This document shows, in pieces, positions 1 to 6,255 of a stretch of DNA of 14,313 nucleotides. The notes below the pieces were generated by a model that had not been told where the DNA came from, searched no databases, and saw only the letters and a list, made by a program, of their open reading frames with translations. The stretch comes from JAQBFJ01 sp032123435 (GTDB taxonomy: Bacteria; Verrucomicrobiota; Kiritimatiellia; UBA8416; JAQBFJ01), in the NCBI GenBank assembly GCA_032123435.1, contig JAQBFJ010000249.1:1-14313 (forward strand), read 5' to 3'. How positions within the stretch are numbered: position 1 is the stretch's first letter; every line of letters starts with the position of its first letter. Position numbers and translations under genes: made by a program.

Positions 1-303
1 TGTTGGTTTGCCTCGTCTTTCCTTATCATCATCCATGGCCGGCAGGTCGTCATGAATGAGTGTATATGTATGAAATATTTCTATTGCCACTGCGGGCAAC
101 ATGGCTTTTTCCGGTTTTGCGCCTACTGCTTCAGCTGCGGCCAGGCAGAGAATGGGTCTGAGCCGTTTGCCGCCGGAAAAGACACTATAGCGCATTGCTT
201 CATGGAGGCGTTCGGGCGGCGTATTTATTCCGGGCATTTCACGATCAAGCGCCTGATCGATTATATCGCGTCGCTTATTAAAATAAGTGTTAAGATTGAA
301 CAT
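1..303 (-). CDS. ispA: Polyprenyl (farnesyl/geranylgeranyl) diphosphate synthase, N-terminal part
   Basis: Short-chain trans-prenyl diphosphate synthase, which condenses isopentenyl diphosphate with allylic diphosphates in the cytoplasm to supply quinone, undecaprenyl-carrier and carotenoid precursors. Only the first 101 codons are present; the gene runs off the left edge. Reading the complement gives MFNLNTYFNKRRDIIDQALD, then SGGKRLRPIL (residues about 43-52), and the first aspartate-rich motif HDDLPAMDDDKERRGKPT (about 84-101), which binds the Mg-diphosphate of the allylic substrate. These are diagnostic of the IspA family. The start at 303 fits the family's N-terminus. An in-frame ATG at 367-369 would add 22 residues without family resemblance. 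Neither start has a clear Shine-Dalgarno sequence. The gene lies 260 bases downstream of the kinase/nucleotidyltransferase gene on the same strand. The chain length of the product (C15 or C20) cannot be told from this part. Confidence 0.9.
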   Translation of the reverse strand, partial: MFNLNTYFNKRRDIIDQALDREMPGINTPPERLHEAMRYSVFSGGKRLRPILCLAAAEAVGAKPEKAMLPAVAIEIFHTYTLIHDDLPAMDDDKERRGKPT

Positions 304-375
304 AAGATACAGCTTAAGCCGTGTGCTTGATAGAGCAAGCAGAAAGCGTCTGGAAACTATCCCTCTCATCCAAAT

Positions 376-455
376 CGCTAATCGGGATCGGGTTCGTTAA
401 TCATAATTCGAGACCGACAGCGATACCGGGCCCGATTTCGATGGTCCGGGCAACC
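376..455. repeat. Imperfect 6-nt periodic CG-phased intergenic repeat
   Basis: In the spacer between ispA and the murU-amgK-like gene, the dinucleotide CG recurs on a six-base grid: C at 383, 389 and 395, then at 409, 415, 421, 427, 433 and 439. The units resemble CGATAC, CGGGAT or CGGTCT. The stretch has no plausible coding potential. It looks like a degenerate hexamer tandem array. Its function is unknown, and a repeat family dispersed in the genome is possible. Confidence 0.5.
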
Positions 456-469
456 ATCTCCCATGATTT

Positions 470-515
470 TCCCTTTCTCTTCTCCGAATCTCCGTGAATT
501 CCGTGGTGAAATCTC
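470..515. repeat. ACGGA-type 8-9 nt periodic intergenic element
   Basis: On the minus strand the sequence reads TTCACCACGGAATTCACGGA followed by GATTCGGAGAAG. The ACGGA/TCGGA core recurs at 8-9 base spacing (CCG on the plus strand at 484, 492 and 501). From memory, near-identical ACCACGGA...CACGGAG strings are frequent in intergenic regions of many environmental bacterial genomes, where they give spurious ORFs reading FTTEFTE. It adjoins the hexamer-periodic stretch and sits just after the end of the fusion gene. Confidence 0.45.
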
Positions 516-563
516 TTATCTCCGCCTGTCCGCATTGCCGACGTCGCAAGCGCAATATTCGGG

Positions 564-2495
564 TCAGGAATGTTTCGATAACTGTGCGTCGCAAAGCGCG
601 TTCAGACAGGGCATGTTATCGAAGTGTTTCAATGCTTGTTTCATCATGCGCAAAGCCGGTTTTATGTATGGGCGGAAGGATACGAGACCTTCCTGATTGT
701 TAAATCGCGCGAAAGCGCCGATTGCCTGAGCCAGGCGTTGTATAGTCGCAGGCCAGAAGAAACTGTGAGTTTGCTGTTCTTGTTCGGAATGTTTCATGTA
801 ATATTCCAGGAGGGTGTTCTGGATTTTGGCTGGCAGGGAAACGTAGGGGTCGCATAAGAGAGACGCGAGGTCATATGTGGGTGGTCCCATGCGCATGCCC
901 TGGAAGTCGATTATTGCCGGTTGTTTGCGGGTGATGAGAACATTGCTCGATTGAAAATCGCGATGAACGAGAACATAATTTGAACGTTTCAGTGTTCTGG
1001 CGACATTGTGGAGTTCATTCAATATGCTGTTAATAGTTCTTCTATTGAGATGTATGGTTTGCGCCAGGAATTGTTCCGCAAAGAGGTTATGTTCCCATTT
1101 GTAGAGTTTATGAGAGAAAGACGGTTGGAGTGTGATGAGATCCTTCTTGGCGGCAGTGGTCGCGGTGCTGTGCAGGATGAGCATGAGATCAAGTGTTCGT
1201 TTATACATTTGGATGGTACTGATTAAAGAATTTGTCCTGGCAAAATCCGTTAAAGAAAGATCTTTCAAGTCTTCGATTATGGTCATGTTTCGTCGTGGCA
1301 TATCGTGAATAATTTCAGGCGCTTTTATGCCGATTCGGCGCAGGAAGCGGGCATGATTGGCATAGAGGCAGTTCTCTTTTCTTTGTGGTGAATAACATAT
1401 GAGAATCACACTTTGTTTGCCATAGATAAAACGGGTGAATGTGCGTTGGGACCCTCGTTTCCCGAAAAGGATAGCCGTTGTCCGATGGGGCGGCCATCCA
1501 AGTTCATTTATAGCCTTGATCATATTGGCATCTGTTAATGAATCGGCGCGGCAAGCTATAGAGGTGGAGACGGATCCATTGACATCTGCGTTTTTTCCGA
1601 TAACGGCGTTGGACAGGCTGGAACCCGCTGATATAAAGGTATTATCCCATATGATGGAATTGTGTATATGTACACCTTTGCTGATGTTTACATTATGTCC
1701 TATGGCGGCGAAGCCTTTTACGCTAATGCCTGATCGTCTGAGGGCCTTGATTTCCGCTTCCTTTTCCTTGTTAAAAAGGTTTTTTCCGGGCCGGCCGGCG
1801 TGCCATTGTTCGCGCGTCTCAAGGTGGGCTTGAACATATCGTTTTGGAGTACCTATGTCGATCCAGTAGGAGTTTGGCGGGCAGATGCCGCGAACTGTTT
1901 TTCCTGACAGGATTGCCAGTTCGTAAGCTGATATTATAGAAGAGAAAGGAACGTTGGGCAGGTATTCAAGAATGTTGGGAGAGACGAGCTGAATTCCGCA
2001 GAAGGTATATGTGCCAGGTGTTGCGGGATGTTTGCTTTTGAATGAGGATATTTTTCCATTTTGCATTTCTACTGTGCGTGGGCCGAGATCCGGGTGTAGC
2101 CACAAGACAGCGGCAGTTCTTTTTTTGTTCAATTCATTGATAAACGCGGCGGGCTCGATGTCGGCTGCAATATCGGCATTTATGATCCAGAAAGGTTGGT
2201 TATTGGTGAACCATTTTACGTTCCGGACGGCTCCGCCTGTCCCGAGGATTTCGGGTTCATATGAGAAACACACGCGCATGTGCGGGCAGTTTCTTTGTTT
2301 AACGTATTCAAATATTGAATTGGGCGCGTGATGCAGATTTATCAGGACTTCGGTTATTTTCCATCGTGCCAGCATGTCGAGAGTGTGGCCGATAAGCGGC
2401 TTGCCCCATAAAGGTATCATAGCCTTGGGCGTTTCTCTGGTCAGCGGCATCATTCGCGTACCGAATCCAGCTGCTAGGATGATGGCTTTTTTCAT
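564..2495 (-). CDS. Fusion of MurU-like sugar-1-phosphate nucleotidyltransferase and AmgK-like sugar kinase
   Basis: A two-enzyme protein of 643 residues. Residues 1-225 are an NTP-transferase domain: GFGTRMMPLT (10-19) with PKAM is the nucleotide-binding signature, NAD (106-108) carries a metal-binding Asp, and WIDIGTPKRY (211-220) is the usual C-terminal motif. Residues about 255-315 look like a short left-handed beta-helix with alternating small hydrophobic residues. Residues about 340-625 are an APH/choline-kinase-fold kinase with catalytic HRDFQSSNVL (511-520), metal-binding IDFQG (529-533) and GPPTYDLASLL (537-547), the pattern of the AmgK family. In the known Pseudomonas pathway AmgK phosphorylates MurNAc at C1 and MurU makes UDP-MurNAc. 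Here the two activities would be in one chain, 32 bases after a NamZ-type muramidase gene. The sugar specificity is inferred from this context; another hexose is possible. No Shine-Dalgarno sequence is evident before ATG 2495. Confidence 0.88.
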   Translation of the reverse strand: MKKAIILAAGFGTRMMPLTRETPKAMIPLWGKPLIGHTLDMLARWKITEVLINLHHAPNSIFEYVKQRNCPHMRVCFSYEPEILGTGGAVRNVKWFTNNQPFWIINADIAADIEPAAFINELNKKRTAAVLWLHPDLGPRTVEMQNGKISSFKSKHPATPGTYTFCGIQLVSPNILEYLPNVPFSSIISAYELAILSGKTVRGICPPNSYWIDIGTPKRYVQAHLETREQWHAGRPGKNLFNKEKEAEIKALRRSGISVKGFAAIGHNVNISKGVHIHNSIIWDNTFISAGSSLSNAVIGKNADVNGSVSTSIACRADSLTDANMIKAINELGWPPHRTTAILFGKRGSQRTFTRFIYGKQSVILICYSPQRKENCLYANHARFLRRIGIKAPEIIHDMPRRNMTIIEDLKDLSLTDFARTNSLISTIQMYKRTLDLMLILHSTATTAAKKDLITLQPSFSHKLYKWEHNLFAEQFLAQTIHLNRRTINSILNELHNVARTLKRSNYVLVHRDFQSSNVLITRKQPAIIDFQGMRMGPPTYDLASLLCDPYVSLPAKIQNTLLEYYMKHSEQEQQTHSFFWPATIQRLAQAIGAFARFNNQEGLVSFRPYIKPALRMMKQALKHFDNMPCLNALCDAQLSKHS

Positions 2496-2527
2496 TTAAT
2501 TAATGGCGGTTCAGTTATCAATATATT

Positions 2528-3697
2528 TCAGCGGGGTTGATACAACAAATTGGGTCGTCTGGTTTTTTGAAAGGCATTCAAGTCGTACTGCCAGCTTTTT
2601 GCGAGAGTGGTTCCTGACACGCCGTCCATGATGGCTTTTCGCACGGTATCGGTTCCGAAAAGTTTGTCGAAATGTTCATATCGTGAGCCTGGTGTGTTCC
2701 ACAGGCGTTTTCGGCCCATGTTCTTCTGTAGTGATGAAAGGATACACACGGCGGCGGTTACGGGGTGGAAGACATTTCGGTCTGTTACCGTGATACGGAT
2801 GCCGTTTAAAGGCTGTGCGGCGCAGGGGCCTGTACCAGGAATGAAGTGATGCGGATAAAAACGTACGCCGCGTAAAGGAATGGAGTTCAATTCCTCGCAT
2901 AGCGCTTCGGGTTTTATCCATTGACTGCCGAGCAGTTGGAATGGCATGGGTGTACCCCTTCCGAAATCTACGGATGTGAGCGCCTCGCAGAAGACGGTTG
3001 TCAGATATGTAGTAGCTGATTCCCATGAAAGGATTCCTGGTGAAGAAGGTATCCATGCCGGCCAGTCAGGCTGTCGTGCCGGTTCGCGATGATAATTCTT
3101 CATTTTTGCTACTTTCAGATCGATGGGCAGGTTCAGTGAATGTTTCAGCCACAAGGCTGTTTCTCCTTGTGTCATGCTGTAAAGCATAGGCGTATTTATG
3201 GATCCTATGAAACTTTTGAAGGCGGGGTTGAGCATAGGGCCGTCTATAACACGAGGCAAAGGTATGGGGCGGTCAGCGACTATGACCTGTTTTTGATGCA
3301 GGCTGGCTGCTTCCATGACATAGAGCAAGGTAGAGACATACGTATATGGTCGAGCTCCGAGATCCTGCAGGTCAACTATAAGGGTATCCAGGTTTTTGAG
3401 CATACTGGATGAAGGTCGTCTTGTATTCCCGTAAAGGGAGTACACGGGTATTTTCCATGAAGGGTGTTTTCGAGTGGCGACATGGTCGCCGGCTCCGGCC
3501 GTGGTCCAGAAGCCGTGTTCGGGGCCGAACAAGGCTCTCAGCTTGATATGCTTGTTATTTCTGAGGATATCGGCTGTGTTCTTTCCTGTGTAGTCGACAG
3601 CTGATTGGTGGGTTATCAAGCCTATAAGTTTATTTCTCAGGAACTTATTATACTGAGTCAGTAAATTATTTATTCCTGGCTGGAAGGTTATTTTCAT
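2528..3697 (-). CDS. namZ: DUF1343 family exo-beta-N-acetylmuramidase (NamZ-like)
   Basis: This 389-residue protein belongs to the DUF1343 family, whose studied members (B. subtilis and Tannerella NamZ) remove MurNAc from the non-reducing ends of peptidoglycan fragments. Visible family motifs are GLITHQSAV (26-34), LFGPEHGFW (56-64), YSLYGNTRRP (86-95), LIVDLQDLGARPYTYVSTLL (106-125), DRP (142-144), MTQGETALWL (175-184) and GRGTPMPFQLLGSQW (246-260). ATG 3697 was chosen because family similarity begins at MKITFQPG and because a likely promoter (about 3759-3787) overlaps the longer in-frame starts at 3763 and 3850. No signal peptide is visible, so the enzyme may act on imported fragments. Several usual motif residues differ (see findings). 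It is the first gene of a probable two-gene operon with the kinase/nucleotidyltransferase fusion. Confidence 0.85.
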   Translation of the reverse strand: MKITFQPGINNLLTQYNKFLRNKLIGLITHQSAVDYTGKNTADILRNNKHIKLRALFGPEHGFWTTAGAGDHVATRKHPSWKIPVYSLYGNTRRPSSSMLKNLDTLIVDLQDLGARPYTYVSTLLYVMEAASLHQKQVIVADRPIPLPRVIDGPMLNPAFKSFIGSINTPMLYSMTQGETALWLKHSLNLPIDLKVAKMKNYHREPARQPDWPAWIPSSPGILSWESATTYLTTVFCEALTSVDFGRGTPMPFQLLGSQWIKPEALCEELNSIPLRGVRFYPHHFIPGTGPCAAQPLNGIRITVTDRNVFHPVTAAVCILSSLQKNMGRKRLWNTPGSRYEHFDKLFGTDTVRKAIMDGVSGTTLAKSWQYDLNAFQKTRRPNLLYQPR

Positions 3698-3758
3698 AAA
3701 ATTCTGGATTTTTATCTGTTTATTCGTGTTTCTTGCTGGTAAATGGAGATGATTGAAA

Positions 3759-3787
3759 ATCATGATAGTATGTATGTATGGTGTCAA
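3759..3787 (-). promoter_or_regulatory. Candidate sigma-70-type promoter for the namZ-murU/amgK operon
   Basis: On the minus strand, a perfect -35 TTGACA (plus 3782-3787) is followed after 17 bases by CATGAT (plus 3759-3764), which matches TATAAT at four of six positions. The expected transcript start, near 3752, leaves a leader of about 55 bases before ATG 3697. Confidence 0.45.
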
Positions 3788-3812
3788 GAAAGTAAAATCG
3801 TGGACTGGATAT

Positions 3813-3841
3813 TTGACAATACTTGTGAAAACGGGTAAAGT
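3813..3841 (+). promoter_or_regulatory. Candidate sigma-70-type promoter for the zinc-ribbon gene cluster
   Basis: A perfect TTGACA (3813-3818), a 17-base spacer, then TAAAGT (3836-3841), with four of six matches to TATAAT. The expected start is near 3848, about 25 bases before ATG 3874. This fits the shorter start for the FmdB-like gene and excludes the GTG at 3859 as a well-spaced start. Confidence 0.5.
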
Positions 3842-3873
3842 ACGGCACATAAGTCAAAGTGCGGGAATATGTT

Positions 3874-4152
3874 ATGCCTACGTATGAGTATCAATGTAAG
3901 AAATGCGGACATACGTTCGAGAAATTTCAAAGCATGCAGGACAAACCGATCAAGCGTTGTCCGGATTGCCGGTCTGTTGTAAAAAGGCTTATTGGTGCCG
4001 GGGCTGGGATTATTTTTAAAGGGAGCGGGTTCTATGAGACAGATTACCGCAGGGCGAAGAGCAAGGAAAGTTCAGGAAAAGAAGACGGTTCTTTGGTTGA
4101 GGGAAAGGATCGGACAGAAAAGCCTTCTGTGAATAAAGAAGCAGAGAAATAA
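3874..4152 (+). CDS. FmdB/CxxC_CxxC_SSSS family zinc-ribbon protein
   Basis: A small protein of 92 residues opening with MPTYEYQCKKCGHTFEKFQS, the hallmark of the FmdB regulatory-type zinc ribbon. Two CxxC knuckles (C8/C11 and C29/C32) would bind one zinc ion. RLIGAGAGIIFKGSGFYETD (about 38-57) is the usual end of the conserved domain. The remainder is a charged, low-complexity tail rich in Lys, Glu and Ser, probably disordered. The family was named for a putative regulator of formamidase and amidase genes, but its biochemical role is not established. The start was chosen at ATG 3874, with GGGA nine bases upstream; five additional codons from GTG 3859 would not match the family. The next gene follows after 29 bases, so the two are probably cotranscribed. 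Confidence 0.9.
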   Translation: MPTYEYQCKKCGHTFEKFQSMQDKPIKRCPDCRSVVKRLIGAGAGIIFKGSGFYETDYRRAKSKESSGKEDGSLVEGKDRTEKPSVNKEAEK

Positions 4153-4181
4153 ATAACGTTAACAGCAAAGTGGGTGACATT

Positions 4182-4868
4182 ATGTTGGTTTGTACAAAAT
4201 GTGGAACGGAGAATCCGTTAGGTCGTGTTTTTTGCGGTGCTTGCGGTAAGAAATTGGAGACGGACGGTATTAGCAGTAATGATCTGGCCGGCAGTGAGGC
4301 TAACAATTGGTTTGTTGAAAATTCGAAATATTTTACGGTGGCAGGTTTCGTGGTTGTGCTGATTCTCTTGGGGCTCGCGCTGTGGCCGAATAAGGCCACG
4401 ATGGGAGAGGCGGGGTCGCGTGTGGGTGGTTTGCGTGTTGAACGCCAGATAAGCGCAATTAAGCGGGTAAGGCCAGGAATGACGGTTGGTCCTTTTTCGT
4501 TTTCAGAGAAGGATGTTAACGGTTTTTTAGAGAGCAGGAAGAACAAATGGAAAGTGGATTCGGCGAGTGTTAACTTTGACGAAGGATCTTTCTCTATGCG
4601 GGTGGTAAAAACGCTTACGGTCATACCAGCCGGGCCGGTAAAGGTGTCGCCCAGGACAACATATGAGATCACCTGCTCGGCTGTAGGCGGCAGTGTAGGG
4701 GTAAGGAGTGCAAAGGTTGGGCATCTTCCGCTTGGCGGGCCGCTGAAACGTATACCTTTGCAGAAAATCTACAAAATGGTGTCAAATGAAAGTGAATGGG
4801 ATGATCTTGCTGGCATAGAGGAGATTACTATTAACGACGGCAAGATTTCTGTTGTGGTCAAGAAGTAA
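4182..4868 (+). CDS. Zinc-ribbon single-pass membrane protein of unknown function
   Basis: The 228-residue protein starts with a zinc ribbon (MLVCTKCGTENP, C4/C7 and C18/C21). A linker leads to one hydrophobic segment, YFTVAGFVVVLILLGLALWP (about 50-69), and then a soluble domain of about 150 residues predicted to lie outside the membrane (topology N-in, C-out). The soluble part begins with FSFSEKDVNGFLESRKNKW and ends with a short strand-rich repeat (GIEEITINDGKISVVVKK). That pattern of an N-terminal 'ekdvN.fL' helix followed by long beta strands recalls DUF2140/DUF2993-like lipid-binding-type domains, but the resemblance is only by eye. The start at 4182 is preceded by GGGTGA at about 4172-4177; the GTG at 4170 would remove this site. 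It sits between the FmdB-like gene and an exported protein. Confidence 0.8.
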   Translation: MLVCTKCGTENPLGRVFCGACGKKLETDGISSNDLAGSEANNWFVENSKYFTVAGFVVVLILLGLALWPNKATMGEAGSRVGGLRVERQISAIKRVRPGMTVGPFSFSEKDVNGFLESRKNKWKVDSASVNFDEGSFSMRVVKTLTVIPAGPVKVSPRTTYEITCSAVGGSVGVRSAKVGHLPLGGPLKRIPLQKIYKMVSNESEWDDLAGIEEITINDGKISVVVKK

Positions 4869-4985
4869 CTTTTCTTGCATATGCATGGTTGTTCCCGCCA
4901 CTAGCGTGCTTGTTTCTTAATGAAAGTGTCTGCCGCCGTAATATATCAAAGAACTTATCCAGCATGCGGATCGCGCAGGTTTTCC

Positions 4986-6176
4986 ATGGATATCGCAATA
5001 TATTCGCGGGCTGTTGTTGTTTTCCTTTCGTGTGTAGTGCTTTGCGCGGCAGAGGCCGATGTTCCAATTCCGATCGCACGTCGTATGGATGTTCTGGATC
5101 CATGGGACGGATTGAATAGTTTCAGGAGCGCTTGTGGTCGCTTCACGGTTGTGGGCATGGACAGGGCTGAGAATGTGGAATTGGCGCGCTGGAGTAGTGA
5201 TGTTGCGAAAAAAATCGAAACAATGCTGAGTGTTAAACTGCCTTTAGACTATCAGCACATGGTAAGGATTGTTGTTAACGCCGCTGAGCCGGGTGATTCA
5301 GGAAGGGTTGTTATGAGGCCTTCCGTGCGGGGTTCCGGTTTTCTTCGTGATCTCGTTATTTACGACTATGCCAGTGTTGATCAGGAGGAAGCTGAGGAAG
5401 AGTTGTGTCTTCTACTAATGAATGTCTTTCTGAATGGTCGTGATATTGTGCCGCGCTGGTTTTGCCGCGGTCTGGCCCAGAATCTATATCAGGAGCAGAA
5501 ATCGGCAAACGCCGAATATGTAATAAGCATATGGCGTGAAGGCGGGCTTATGCCTGTTGTCGAGATTATGAAAGAGCAGATTGGCGGAAACAAAAGGCGG
5601 GTTGAAAAATCAGTATGCGGTTTTTTTGTCGGCTGGCTGACGACCATGCCTGGATGGAAGCAGTTGCTGGATGGTATTTTTACGCAATTTGCTCAAGATA
5701 AAAACGTTACACCGGAATGGCTTGTGGCTCATATGGACGGGTGTGACTCAGTGGTGGAACTGGAAGAACAGTGGGATAGCTGGATTCTTCGTCAGGAACG
5801 CGTGGTGCATGAACCTGGTCGGGCGACATTGCATACGATAGATAAAATCAGGTCTCAGCTCTTGGTGCATTCTGGTCAATTTGGTGTTGGATTATGGGTT
5901 GATCCGAACGAAATAGGTTCTTTGCGTGGTTTAATTGACGCGAAAGATGAAGAATGGATTCCGGGTCTATGTCAGGCTAAAATAACCAGTCTTCGCATTA
6001 TAGCGATGGGCAGGGGGGATGAAGTGGGGGCTGTAGTGGATGCTTATTGTCGTTTTTTTGAGGCATTAAGAGATGGGGAAAAGACCAAGGTTCATCTGAT
6101 TGTTTTGCTGAAAAGGGCGGACAACGCGTTTGAACGGCTATCTGAGATGGTGCATAAAGAAGGGGTTGGCAGCTAA
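4986..6176 (+). CDS. Exported protein resembling an inactivated peptidase MA-like (gluzincin) domain
   Basis: The 396-residue protein has a signal peptide: MDIAIYSR, a hydrophobic core AVVVFLSCVVLCAA (about 9-22), and likely cleavage near AEA. The Cys at 20 is not in a clear lipobox. Residues 130-270 follow the layout of peptidase MA-like proteins: a helix where HExxH would sit (EEELCLLLMNVFLNG, 137-151), VPRWFCRGLAQNLYQ (155-169) matching the usual 'P.WL.EGLA.y', then GFFVGWLTTMPGWKQLL (212-228) and SVVELEEQWDSWI (255-267). The zinc ligands are absent, so catalysis is unlikely. The C-terminal part (270-396) is not recognised. The start at 4986 was chosen because it begins the signal peptide; the ORF could open at 4920 but without an export signal in the right place. 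It is 117 bases after the previous gene and may share its transcript. Confidence 0.7.
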   Translation: MDIAIYSRAVVVFLSCVVLCAAEADVPIPIARRMDVLDPWDGLNSFRSACGRFTVVGMDRAENVELARWSSDVAKKIETMLSVKLPLDYQHMVRIVVNAAEPGDSGRVVMRPSVRGSGFLRDLVIYDYASVDQEEAEEELCLLLMNVFLNGRDIVPRWFCRGLAQNLYQEQKSANAEYVISIWREGGLMPVVEIMKEQIGGNKRRVEKSVCGFFVGWLTTMPGWKQLLDGIFTQFAQDKNVTPEWLVAHMDGCDSVVELEEQWDSWILRQERVVHEPGRATLHTIDKIRSQLLVHSGQFGVGLWVDPNEIGSLRGLIDAKDEEWIPGLCQAKITSLRIIAMGRGDEVGAVVDAYCRFFEALRDGEKTKVHLIVLLKRADNAFERLSEMVHKEGVGS

Positions 6177-6184
6177 AATACTGA

Positions 6185-6211
6185 TTGTTATATGATGTAA
6201 TCTGGTATATT
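6185..6211 (+). promoter_or_regulatory. Possible argH promoter with extended -10
   Basis: TTGTTA (6185-6190) and TGG-TATATT (6203-6211, a TGn extended -10) are separated by 15 bases between hexamers, a little short. It lies 45 bases upstream of the preferred argH start, in the 79-base gap after the exported-protein gene. Weak evidence. Confidence 0.3.
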
Positions 6212-6255
6212 CATGGATTGGTAATGGATTTACTGAATACATGGAGATTTCGAAG

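Noticed and set aside
52..330. Plus-strand Cys-rich ORF
   Set aside because: It is the complement of the ispA reading frame, whose family motifs are unmistakable.
397..594. Minus-strand 65-codon ORF containing DFTTEFTEIRRRERE
   Set aside because: It translates the ACGGA repeat element and overlaps the end of the fusion gene. This is a typical spurious repeat-derived ORF.
1435..1833. 132-codon plus-strand ORF inside the fusion gene
   Set aside because: Antisense shadow of the well-supported fusion gene, with no family-like motifs.
4016..4672. 218-codon minus-strand ORF
   Set aside because: It overlaps two plus-strand zinc-ribbon genes with clear CxxC motifs and Shine-Dalgarno sites.
4876..4885. 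Perfect palindrome TGCATATGCA
   Set aside because: Ten bases only, with no second copy nearby. It is too short to call an operator.
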